A DNA stretch of 40,909 nucleotides from JADJNW01 sp964523725 (GTDB lineage: Bacteria; Bacteroidota; Bacteroidia; Chitinophagales; Saprospiraceae). This document shows, piece after piece, positions 23,738 through 31,636 of this stretch. The notes beneath the pieces are model-generated. The model was not told where the DNA came from. It ran no database searches and saw only the letters and a program-made list of their open reading frames with translations. How positions within the stretch are numbered: position 1 is the first letter of the stretch; every line of letters begins with the position of its first letter. Both the position numbers and the translations under genes were made by a program. Location: assembly GCA_964523725.1 (NCBI GenBank), contig CAZGAU010000029.1, positions 1 through 40,909 on the forward strand. Direction: 5' to 3'.

Positions 23738-25636
23738 ATGACGCTACGAATCAAAACCTTTGAACAATATCAGGCTGCTTATCAACGCAGTGTGGACGCT
23801 CCGGAAGCCTTTTGGGCAGAACAGGCGGAGTCTTTTCAATGGAAAAAAAAGTGGGACAAAGTGTTGGAATGGGATTTTCGTGATCTGGATGTAAAATGGT
23901 TTGTCAATGGTAAAATGAATATTACCGAGAACTGTCTCGACCGGCACCTGGCTACCCGAGGCGATCAAACCGCCATCATCTGGGAACCCAATGATCCCAA
24001 GCAACCGCACAAAACTTATACCTACCGCGAACTCCATGCCGAAGTTTGCAAAGCCGCAAACGCCCTGAAATCTATGGGCATCCAAAAAGGTGACCGTGTA
24101 TGCTTTTACATGCCCATGGTGCCTGAACTTGCAATTGGCGTGCTGGCTTGCGCCCGCCTTGGCGCGATTCACTCGGTGGTGTTTGCTGGTTTCTCGGCGC
24201 ATGCGCTTGCCGACCGGATTAAGGATGCGAGTTGTAAAATGGTCATTTGTTCTGATTACAATGATCGCGGCCCAAAGCATATTCCTGTAAAAGCCGTTGT
24301 GGATGAAGCCGTTGCGATGGATTGCGATAGTATTGAAACCGTTTTGGTACACCAAAACACCGGCGATGAAATAGCCTGGAACGCCAGCCGCGACAAATGG
24401 TGGCACGAGGAAGTCGATCACCAGAGTTCAGATTGCCCCGCCGAAGCAATGGACTCGGAAGACATGCTCTTTATTCTCTACACTTCCGGCTCCACAGGCA
24501 AGCCCAAAGGCGTGGTGCATACTTGCGGCGGCTACATGATTTACACCAAATTCAGTTTTGAAAATGTGTTCCAATACGACCCCGGAGATATTTATTGGTG
24601 CACTGCGGATATCGGCTGGATCACAGGACACTCTTATATCGTGTATGGTCCCTTGCTGGCAGGCGCTACCACCATTATGTTTGAAGGCGTTCCGACCTAT
24701 CCCGATGCGGGGCGTTTCTGGCAAATTTGCGAAAAATATAAAGTGACCCATTTCTACACAGCGCCAACGGCGATCCGTGCACTCCAGGCAATGGGAGATC
24801 AGTACACTCAGGGGCACGACCTTAGTTCGCTCAAAGTCCTTGGCAGCGTAGGCGAACCCATCAACGAAGAGGCTTGGCGCTGGTATCATGACAAAATCGG
24901 CAAGGGCAAATGCCCGATCGTGGACACTTGGTGGCAGACGGAAACCGGTGGCATTCTGATCTCCCCACTGGCAGGCATCACGCCTTTGATTCCGACCTAT
25001 GCTACCTTACCTTTACCTGGCGTGCAGCCTTGCCTGGTCAATGCCAATGGCGAGGAGCTTCATGAAAATGACGTCGAAGGCATGCTTTGTATCAAATTCC
25101 CCTGGCCTTCGATGATCCGCACTACCTATGGCGATCATGAGCGTGCCAAAATGACTTATTTCTCTGCATTTGACAATAAATACTTCACTGGAGACGGCGC
25201 CCGCCGCGATGCCAAGGGCAATTACCGTATCATTGGCCGGGTGGATGATGTGATGAATGTCTCCGGACACAGGATCGGAACCGCTGAGGTGGAAAACGCG
25301 ATCAATTTACACCCGAAAGTGGTAGAATCTGCGGTAGTGGGTTATCCACACGATATCAAAGGGCAAGGCATTTACGCCTACATTATTACTGCTGAGCCGG
25401 TGGACGATGAAGATGCCTTCCGCAAAGAAGTGCTGGACGTAGTGACCAAAGAAATCGGTCCGATTGCCAAACCCGATAAAATCCAGGTCGTGTCCGGTTT
25501 ACCTAAAACCCGTTCCGGCAAAATTATGCGCCGCATCCTGCGCAAAGTCGCCTCCGGCGAGACGGATAGCTTGGGAGATACCTCAACCCTACTCAATCCA
25601 GAAGTCGTCGAGGAAATCAAAGCCGGTGCGATGTAA
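23738..25636 (+). CDS. acs: Acetate-CoA ligase (acetyl-CoA synthetase)
   Basis: Two-step activation of acetate through acetyl-AMP to acetyl-CoA. The 632 residues show all core motifs: the P-loop YTSGSTGKPKG at 248-258, DTWWQTETGG (the conserved Trp of the small acyl pocket), the hinge region with YFTGDGARRD, SGHRIGTAEVE, and PKTRSGKIMRR with Lys595, the residue acetylated in the Salmonella enzyme to switch it off. The gap of 157 bp to the symporter holds no gene and may contain its own promoter. No acetyltransferase or CobB-like deacetylase gene is in the window. Confidence 0.96.
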   Translation: MTLRIKTFEQYQAAYQRSVDAPEAFWAEQAESFQWKKKWDKVLEWDFRDLDVKWFVNGKMNITENCLDRHLATRGDQTAIIWEPNDPKQPHKTYTYRELHAEVCKAANALKSMGIQKGDRVCFYMPMVPELAIGVLACARLGAIHSVVFAGFSAHALADRIKDASCKMVICSDYNDRGPKHIPVKAVVDEAVAMDCDSIETVLVHQNTGDEIAWNASRDKWWHEEVDHQSSDCPAEAMDSEDMLFILYTSGSTGKPKGVVHTCGGYMIYTKFSFENVFQYDPGDIYWCTADIGWITGHSYIVYGPLLAGATTIMFEGVPTYPDAGRFWQICEKYKVTHFYTAPTAIRALQAMGDQYTQGHDLSSLKVLGSVGEPINEEAWRWYHDKIGKGKCPIVDTWWQTETGGILISPLAGITPLIPTYATLPLPGVQPCLVNANGEELHENDVEGMLCIKFPWPSMIRTTYGDHERAKMTYFSAFDNKYFTGDGARRDAKGNYRIIGRVDDVMNVSGHRIGTAEVENAINLHPKVVESAVVGYPHDIKGQGIYAYIITAEPVDDEDAFRKEVLDVVTKEIGPIAKPDKIQVVSGLPKTRSGKIMRRILRKVASGETDSLGDTSTLLNPEVVEEIKAGAM

Positions 25637-25668
25637 TGTTAGGCTATAATCGCTGGAGAAAGACTGTT

Positions 25669-26553
25669 TTAATTGGACTTTTTGAAACCAACATTTTCTC
25701 TCAGCACTTGTTGAAGCTCATACACTTTGCCATATGTTTGCGAAATATAATTTTTAAAATCATAGGTATCGAGAAATTCTTCCGTGGACTGGGCATCACT
25801 CGTTTTTTTAAGAAAACGCATATCCTTGATAAAGGCGCGTCGGTCAATAACCTTGCAAGGTCCTAGAATGTCCAGGATTTGATTGGTGGATTTATTTTCT
25901 TCTTTGGCAAAAATGGGCATATCTATCACCTCGTCAAGTGTTTTGTAGTTCGCCACGATTGTATCGAGCAAGGCAGGCTCACTGATTTGTACAACAAGTG
26001 TTCCAGTTACATGATTATTATTGCCAACAGCAAAATTGTTTATACGAATTTTCAGTATAGAATCGCGCCGGATAGTTGCTTTTTTATAAAGAAGCCCTTG
26101 ATCGGTTTCATGCAGAAAATAGATTGCTTGTCCATTGGCAGTGAAAGCAGGGTCAATAGGTAAAGGGGTTTTATCCACAAAACTATAATGCTGCCCCCAA
26201 AATTTCCATTCGTTTAATATGTTTGGATAAGCGCTTAGAGAAAATGCAGGCGCAGCAGTAGTCATCATGCGTATTTTGGGGAATAGCTCATTGCTCAGCG
26301 TTAGTAAGAATTCATTTCCAGAGGCTTTTCCCAAGCTGGCAGTAAGTGTGTAAAGACCGCCAGGGCCTGAAAGCTTGACGTAGCTGTCCGCGCTTTTGAA
26401 GCGAATATTGCCTTTGGGAATGACCTTGTCCCTTTTTTTGAGTAGCTTATTCTGGTAATATACATTCCCATGTATGGAAGCGACGTAATAGTTTTGAGCA
26501 GTAATAAAATTTACTAAAAAAAATAAACTGACGATAGATAGTGTGGTTCTCAT
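25669..26553 (-). CDS. Secreted protein paired with CHASE2 protein, unknown function
   Basis: The 294-residue product has a signal peptide (about 1-19, ending TAQ) and no lipobox. Residues ~20-75 look like a small beta domain (VASIHGNVYYQNKLLKKRDKV-like start) that faintly recalls FecR or SH3-like domains. Residues ~130-200 form another beta-rich region, and the C-terminus is charged and helical with phenylalanines. I do not recognise a family. The gene starts 12 bp after the stop of the CHASE2 gene, so they form one transcript; the product is probably a periplasmic partner of that sensor. Confidence 0.75.
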   Translation of the reverse strand: MRTTLSIVSLFFLVNFITAQNYYVASIHGNVYYQNKLLKKRDKVIPKGNIRFKSADSYVKLSGPGGLYTLTASLGKASGNEFLLTLSNELFPKIRMMTTAAPAFSLSAYPNILNEWKFWGQHYSFVDKTPLPIDPAFTANGQAIYFLHETDQGLLYKKATIRRDSILKIRINNFAVGNNNHVTGTLVVQISEPALLDTIVANYKTLDEVIDMPIFAKEENKSTNQILDILGPCKVIDRRAFIKDMRFLKKTSDAQSTEEFLDTYDFKNYISQTYGKVYELQQVLRENVGFKKSN

Positions 26554-26565
26554 GTATATAGGAGT

Positions 26566-27783
26566 TTAAGGTGATGGTATAGCTATAGGTTTTGGAAAAA
26601 CAAAACGCCTCAAAATATACGAAACTAACTTGAGGTAAATAAGCAAAATCAGGATATTAATGTGGATGTTGAATAGAAAATAGGAAAGAATCGTGCCCAG
26701 CGCCAGGAAGAAAGTCTCGTCTATACTATCCACAACGATGCGCCCTACGGCTGATTTGATACTATTTTGCTGATTTGTTTTGCGATAAGCTATTTCATTG
26801 AATGCTCTTGCCGACATCCACCAGAATAAAGTATATAATAGCAATAACCATTTCCAGGAGATAAGGCTCTCTCCCTCTTTTAAAGTAAGATAGGCATTGT
26901 GTATGATCAATGGTCCTGGCAGCGTACCAAAAACGGTCTCATGTTTGTCTTCATAATAATCACCTATAATAATGATTTTATCTTTTAGCATTTGTTTGAT
27001 GTCAGCCTCGTCCCAAAAAGTCCATTCAAATAGCAAAGTTCCCATTGCACGAAGTGTATAACCTAAGGTATCCGCTCCATTACCAATATTGAGGTCGTAG
27101 GGGCGAATTTTAAAATCCACGATAGGTTTGTGAAGGCTTCTATGCCCATTCAATTTGGGATACAGTCCTTTATTGCTATAACTTTTCTTTTCTGTGATTG
27201 CCCAAGCCATTAGAGGTAGTGAAGGAAGCGTATCCCTAAGAAAAAGCGGATATTTCATAAAAGTATTGTCGGGGCTTAGGTAGTTGGCAATTCCTGTGGG
27301 CATTTGAATGACACTTGGCATTAACTGCTTCTTTTCATTCAGGATTCGTGCACCCAATATTGGAAAAGGGAAGTCATCAATGACTGCCTGCAATGAACTA
27401 TCTTGCGGGCTGGCTTTTTCAAAACTAATATCCATAATAACAAGCGGAATACCATGGCCGTACTGAGCGATTACCTTCAGGAAATCAGCAAGTTGTACGC
27501 GATCTGTAATAACCGCATGGTGATATCCTGTGGGTTCTTCGTACAGCGGATCCGGTATTTCCACAATTGTTTTGCTGCCGGATACATCTACATATAATAC
27601 GCTGCGAGGAGCAGGTTTTTTATCGAAACCCAATAAAGACTTTTTTATGATACTAGTCCATTTGATAAAGAATGCTTCGTCGCCAAAAGTGCGCGGTAAG
27701 CTCAGCCAAAACAAAGCCAATAATAACATACACCCCGCATTCAGGGCAGCAAATAACCAGCCTTTATATTTTGCTTTTTGCAT
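26566..27783 (-). CDS. CHASE2-domain membrane protein without output domain
   Basis: From the ATG at 27783 the product has 405 residues (the frame is open further upstream only through a TTG). One helix at ~8-28 is followed by a large extracytoplasmic CHASE2-like domain (~35-300), with typical segments such as VIMDISFEK, an RAMGTLLFEW stretch and IIIIGDYYEDKHET near its end, then three C-terminal membrane helices (~318-335, ~355-378, ~380-398). CHASE2 normally precedes a kinase, cyclase or similar cytoplasmic domain. Here only about seven residues remain after the last helix, so any signal must pass through another protein. The codon use and base composition look more AT-rich than the acs region. 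Confidence 0.8.
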   Translation of the reverse strand: MQKAKYKGWLFAALNAGCMLLLALFWLSLPRTFGDEAFFIKWTSIIKKSLLGFDKKPAPRSVLYVDVSGSKTIVEIPDPLYEEPTGYHHAVITDRVQLADFLKVIAQYGHGIPLVIMDISFEKASPQDSSLQAVIDDFPFPILGARILNEKKQLMPSVIQMPTGIANYLSPDNTFMKYPLFLRDTLPSLPLMAWAITEKKSYSNKGLYPKLNGHRSLHKPIVDFKIRPYDLNIGNGADTLGYTLRAMGTLLFEWTFWDEADIKQMLKDKIIIIGDYYEDKHETVFGTLPGPLIIHNAYLTLKEGESLISWKWLLLLYTLFWWMSARAFNEIAYRKTNQQNSIKSAVGRIVVDSIDETFFLALGTILSYFLFNIHINILILLIYLKLVSYILRRFVFPKPIAIPSP

Positions 27784-28056
27784 AAGGGCGTAGTTTGTAT
27801 AACTGGACAACCTAGTTACAAAGTACAATTTTTTTTGAACAGCTTTTGTAAGTTTAGTGCATCGTTTGGATGTCTTGTTCGCCAGGGTGACCTGTTTTAT
27901 CCTTGGTCGGAAGTCTTGCAAAGTTATAAAATCAGTAAATACCAGATGATTGGAAGGCAAATTGGACTTTTACAGTTTTTCCAAAATAAAATGCCCCCCT
28001 CCAAAACTTCCGGAGAGAGGCTATCCCAAAAACCGATTAATCACTCATTTATTTTT

Positions 28057-28083
28057 TCAATAGAACCGAGATCGTTCTATTGA
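28057..28083. other. 10-bp perfect inverted repeat in a 399-bp intergenic region
   Basis: The gene-free stretch 27784-28182 separates the divergent CHASE2 and MoeB-like genes and must contain both promoters. TCAATAGAAC (28057-28066) pairs with GTTCTATTGA (28074-28083) around a 7-base centre. There is no T-run after either arm in the direction of transcription, so an operator is as likely as a terminator. Nothing else clear was seen there. Confidence 0.4.
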
Positions 28084-28182
28084 TGTTGCATAGCAATGAC
28101 TCAATCCCAAATTTACAATCTATTGAGGTTATTTGATAATTTTTTTCAATAAAAAGTTTCCGAAAGACAAAAAACACTGATA

Positions 28183-29325
28183 ATGAGCGATTTAAAAAGA
28201 GGTGCGCCTTCAAATCACCCTTTTTCCACAGCAGAACAAGCCCTGTACGCGCGTCATTTGGTCTTGCCGGAGCTGGGGCTGGAAGGACAAAAAAAGCTCA
28301 AGGCGGCAAAAGTTTTGGTCGTAGGCGCCGGAGGTTTAGGCAGTCCGCTGCTCTTATATCTGGCGGCTGCGGGGGTAGGTAAGATCGGCATTGTGGACGG
28401 GGATAAAGTGGACTACAGCAATCTGCATCGGCAGGTGCTTTATACTACCGAGGATGTTGGCAAACCCAAAGTACAAGCTGCCAAAGAGCGCCTTCAGCAA
28501 CTAAACTCATACATTAAAATTGATACCTTTTTTGAGTTTTTAAACCGAGATAATGCCCTGAATATTATTAGTGAATACGATATCATAGCCGATGGCTCGG
28601 ATAACTTTCCGACCCGCTATCTGGTGAATGATGCTTGTGTAATATGCAATAAAATAAATGTGTATGCTTCCATTTTTCGGTTTGAAGGACAGGTATCGGT
28701 TTTTAATTATGTAAATAAAAATGGCTCGCGAGGTGTGAATTACCGCGACCTCTACCCTGTGCCTCCTGCGCCGGACAGCGTTCCCAATTGTGCAGAGAGT
28801 GGTGTCCTGGGCGTATTACCAGGCATCATTGGCAGTATGCAGGCGAACGAAGTAATAAAAATCATTACAAATATCGGGGAGCCTCTGGCGGGCAGGCTTT
28901 TTGTCTTTGACGCTGCCTCATTTAACTCTTTAATATTAAAAATAAATAAAAAAAGTAACACCCAAATTACTGAATTATTGGATTACGAACAGTTTTGCAA
29001 CACGCCCTTACCGAAGCAAATTAGATCCATCAGCGTAGAAAAGTTATATAAACTCAAGGCGGAAAAAACTGATTTTCAGCTTATTGACGTTCGGGAGCCT
29101 CACGAATATCAAGATTATAATATCGGAGGAGAACTCATTCCATTATCAAAATTAAAACAAAATATTAGTCGAATTGCAAAAGACAAAGTGGTCGTTATTC
29201 ATTGCCAAAGCGGCAAAAGAAGCAGCGATGCAATACACATCCTGGAATCATTAGATCATTACACTAATCTTTACAATCTGGAAGGCGGCATAGAAGCCTG
29301 GAAACAAGCCCAAATCAGGAAGTGA
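28183..29325 (+). CDS. MoeB/ThiF-type adenylyltransferase fused to rhodanese domain
   Basis: E1-like enzyme that adenylates the C-terminus of a ubiquitin-like sulfur carrier (MoaD or ThiS type), with a rhodanese domain to hand over sulfur. The 380 residues hold the nucleotide loop GAGGLG at 48-53, VDGDKVDYSNLHRQ with the catalytic Arg region, DGSDNFPTRY, and Cys203 in NCAESGVLG. The rhodanese domain (~280-380) has the active-site Cys341 in HCQSGKRS. The two CxxC zinc pairs of E. coli MoeB are missing: the first is replaced by NYRDLYP and the second region has no pair. No MoaD/ThiS gene is adjacent, so the pathway (molybdenum cofactor, thiamin or other) is open. Confidence 0.88.
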   Translation: MSDLKRGAPSNHPFSTAEQALYARHLVLPELGLEGQKKLKAAKVLVVGAGGLGSPLLLYLAAAGVGKIGIVDGDKVDYSNLHRQVLYTTEDVGKPKVQAAKERLQQLNSYIKIDTFFEFLNRDNALNIISEYDIIADGSDNFPTRYLVNDACVICNKINVYASIFRFEGQVSVFNYVNKNGSRGVNYRDLYPVPPAPDSVPNCAESGVLGVLPGIIGSMQANEVIKIITNIGEPLAGRLFVFDAASFNSLILKINKKSNTQITELLDYEQFCNTPLPKQIRSISVEKLYKLKAEKTDFQLIDVREPHEYQDYNIGGELIPLSKLKQNISRIAKDKVVVIHCQSGKRSSDAIHILESLDHYTNLYNLEGGIEAWKQAQIRK

Positions 29326-29368
29326 AGCCTATTAATAAGGATATTAAAAGCGAGTCACTTCCTGTTTG
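29316..29368 (+). terminator. Hairpin overlapping the stop codon of the MoeB-like gene
   Basis: CAGGAAGTGA at 29316-29325, which includes the last codons and the TGA stop, pairs perfectly with 29355-29364; CAAA/TTTG outside adds more pairs after one mismatch. The T tail is weak. It lies between convergent genes and is a likely terminator or mRNA-end stabiliser. Confidence 0.5.
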
Positions 29369-29385
29369 GGATTTTGAAGAAGAAA

Positions 29386-29940
29386 TTACTTCTTTTTTAC
29401 TGCCTCAGCAATGGACTTGATACCTTCATGCGTAACTTTGTAGCGTTTACGCGACTGCTGAGATTGTCCTTCTTTTCCTAGCTGTATCATCATTTTCTTT
29501 TTCACCAAGGCACTGATGGCCTGTGTAATATTCGAAACTCGCTGGTCAATCTTTTTCAGTTCTTTTTGTACCTGAGCGCTTGTAAGCTCAGAGAAATCTT
29601 TCTTCAACTGGAGGAAAACGGCGGATACAAGTGCCTTTTCTGAATCAGAAGAAGGTTTCACGTACTTAAAAAGTTCTTTGAAAGAATTGAATGATTCGAT
29701 ACCTGATGGAGTTGGTTCCGCTGCGGAAGCTGCAGTTTTTGCAGGCTTCGCGACACTACCTCCATCTCCATTGGCAGCAGCCTCAGCCGCTTCCAGCTCA
29801 GAAGCCAAAGTAAGGGTCGTCTGCCCTAAATGGAATTTACTGGAAAGCCATTGTAGTGCTCTTACTTTTACATCGTCGTCCAAATCTTTTAATAAATCAT
29901 GGCATTTGGACAACACTTCAATTTCCTGGTCTAACTTCAT
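29386..29940 (-). CDS. Conserved-looking 184-aa protein, unknown function
   Basis: I do not recognise a family. Residues ~1-60 are helical and acidic, ~60-85 form an Ala/Gly/Pro/Thr-rich linker, and ~90-184 look like a winged-helix or related helical fold with the Lys-rich end SRKRYKVTHEGIKSIAEAVKKK-like. That last part resembles DNA-binding wing segments, so nucleic-acid binding is possible. There is no signal peptide, so it is cytoplasmic. The ATG at 29940 is preceded by a long AT-rich gene-free region, which suggests complex regulation or a hidden RNA. Confidence 0.7.
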   Translation of the reverse strand: MKLDQEIEVLSKCHDLLKDLDDDVKVRALQWLSSKFHLGQTTLTLASELEAAEAAANGDGGSVAKPAKTAASAAEPTPSGIESFNSFKELFKYVKPSSDSEKALVSAVFLQLKKDFSELTSAQVQKELKKIDQRVSNITQAISALVKKKMMIQLGKEGQSQQSRKRYKVTHEGIKSIAEAVKKK

Positions 29941-30559
29941 GGTTGTTGCTTTTTTGTTGAATTAAATAAATTTTGATTAAGCTTAAATAAAAAAATGCTT
30001 TTTTATCGAGTTTTTAACCTGTAAGACAAAAAGTTCTTTGCAATGTGATTGTTTTTTATTTAGTAATTGGGGTGCAAATTTTGAATATAGAAATAGTGTT
30101 AAGCGTTTTAATTTTTATAAAACTTGGGGAGTAACTATTATTTTTTCCTCCAAAAAAGAATAGAAACAAGAATTGCATGATAGCATTTTTTCGATTCTAA
30201 TATTTTTAATTTAAGTTCTTACGTGCGTGTCATTTTGACATTTAGCAAATCCTTGTGCAAAAATATGATAAATTCCAACAAAAGTAATATTTTCTTTAAA
30301 AAGAATCAAGGAATAAGAATGTAAAAATAATGGTAATTATAAATATTTAATACCACGGATTTGTCAAAAGTTAAGAATCACAAGATAGCCTTATAATCCT
30401 TTTAACGAAACAAAACGCTGATTGTTACAATTTCTTTCGATTAATCGAATTCGCTGATTTTCTTTATTTTAAAGCGTGCGAATAGAAAAATTACTCCCGG
30501 GTAAATACTTTTTATGCACCAAGTTCATTAAAAATTTAACCTCATTCAGAAATAATTTC
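29941..30559. other. 619-bp AT-rich gene-free region with a 14-bp palindrome
   Basis: No ORF with coding character is visible. The region is strongly AT-rich, with many A and T runs. At 30436-30449 lies a perfect palindrome, TTCGATTAATCGAA. At the left end of the reductase gene TCATTCAGA-type sequence is repeated (CTCATTCAGA at 30541-30550 and 30559-30568) around an AGAAAT-a-ATTTCT inverted repeat, and the second copy spans the stop codon of that gene. The stretch is the upstream region of the 184-aa gene on the minus strand. It could hold an operator, a small RNA or the remains of a lost gene. Confidence 0.5.
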
Positions 30560-31624
30560 TCATTCAGAGATTAACTCTCTTGTTACATTCCCTACATCAT
30601 TATGCATGATTAAATCTTCACCGTATTCTCCCGCAGGCGTTTTAAAACCGGGGTGAAATTTACCTCCCAATACGTATTTTGTAATAATCAAAGAAGTTTT
30701 TACGGTGACGGTATATCCATTTGGAACAATGAGACGGCCCTGTACTTTATTGCCCGAATTATTATTTTTAACCTCTCCCCATACGATTGTTTTCGAATTA
30801 TTACGTTCTTCCGCAGTAGGACCTGCCGGTCCTTTTTTTATTTGTCGTTTGATAAATGATTTAACGAATGGAATTCCAAATAAAAAATTAAAATAAGGCT
30901 TCCATTTTATCCATTTGTAAGTAGATGGACTCATGCCGGTGTAAGTTCGGATATTGGCCAAACCTGTGGACCTGTATGCAGTTGAAATATCTCCCCATGG
31001 AATGGACACCGCCAACCATTTTTTACCATTATAAGACACCTGCACTGTATCCTGCCCCATGGGTTCCTTGATAATTTTTCCGTTTTCCCGCCGGGCACTG
31101 CTTTCGCTAAGATTTTCAACCATCGTCATCGCCGTTCCATGCGAAGTTCGGCCGCCCATTGTAATAAATGCCAGTTTCAAATGCGTAGCATCGGGTAATT
31201 GCTTTTTTAAATATAAAGCCAGGCAATCCGTAGGCACTACATCAAAACCGACACCCGGCATCAACATGATATTGGAGTCTTTCGCTTTTTTATCCAGGCT
31301 TGCCGCCAATTCAAAAACCGGGATTTCGCCCGTGATATCAAGATAATGGGTGCCTGTACGCAAGCAAGCCTTGATCATAGGCTCCGCTGTAAATTTGAAG
31401 GGCCCGGCAGCATGTAATACAACGGGAACTTCCCTGAGCGCTTGTTCCAGTTTTTCTGTTTCTGACAGATCGAAAATACGATATTCGTACCCCAAACGTT
31501 CCGCCAACGGACGAATTTTATCCTCAGAACGCCCCGCCAATATTGGTGTCAAGCCAAATTCACCCGCCTGTTCAGCGATTAAACTGCCCGTATAACCATT
31601 CGCACCATATAATAAAAATTTCAT
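30560..31624 (-). CDS. Saccharopine dehydrogenase-like (trans-acting enoyl reductase type) oxidoreductase
   Basis: The 354-residue protein opens with a Rossmann loop, GANGYTG at 7-13, and LAGR at ~30-33, the NADP-type fingerprint of the saccharopine reductase-like family that also includes the mycobacterial trans-acting enoyl reductase. HAAGPF near residue 70 and PGVGFDVVPTDC near 125 are the usual family motifs. The family acts on lipids or polyketides more often than on lysine. It starts 12 bp after the LuxE-like gene, so both are cotranscribed; together they hint at fatty-acyl metabolism. The substrate is unknown. Confidence 0.85.
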   Translation of the reverse strand: MKFLLYGANGYTGSLIAEQAGEFGLTPILAGRSEDKIRPLAERLGYEYRIFDLSETEKLEQALREVPVVLHAAGPFKFTAEPMIKACLRTGTHYLDITGEIPVFELAASLDKKAKDSNIMLMPGVGFDVVPTDCLALYLKKQLPDATHLKLAFITMGGRTSHGTAMTMVENLSESSARRENGKIIKEPMGQDTVQVSYNGKKWLAVSIPWGDISTAYRSTGLANIRTYTGMSPSTYKWIKWKPYFNFLFGIPFVKSFIKRQIKKGPAGPTAEERNNSKTIVWGEVKNNNSGNKVQGRLIVPNGYTVTVKTSLIITKYVLGGKFHPGFKTPAGEYGEDLIMHNDVGNVTRELISE

Positions 31625-31636
31625 ATCCTGACTGTC

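Noticed and set aside
26566..27960. Longer form of the CHASE2 protein from a TTG at 27960
   Set aside because: The extra 59 residues have no domain and precede the natural membrane anchor; the ATG at 27783 is preferred.
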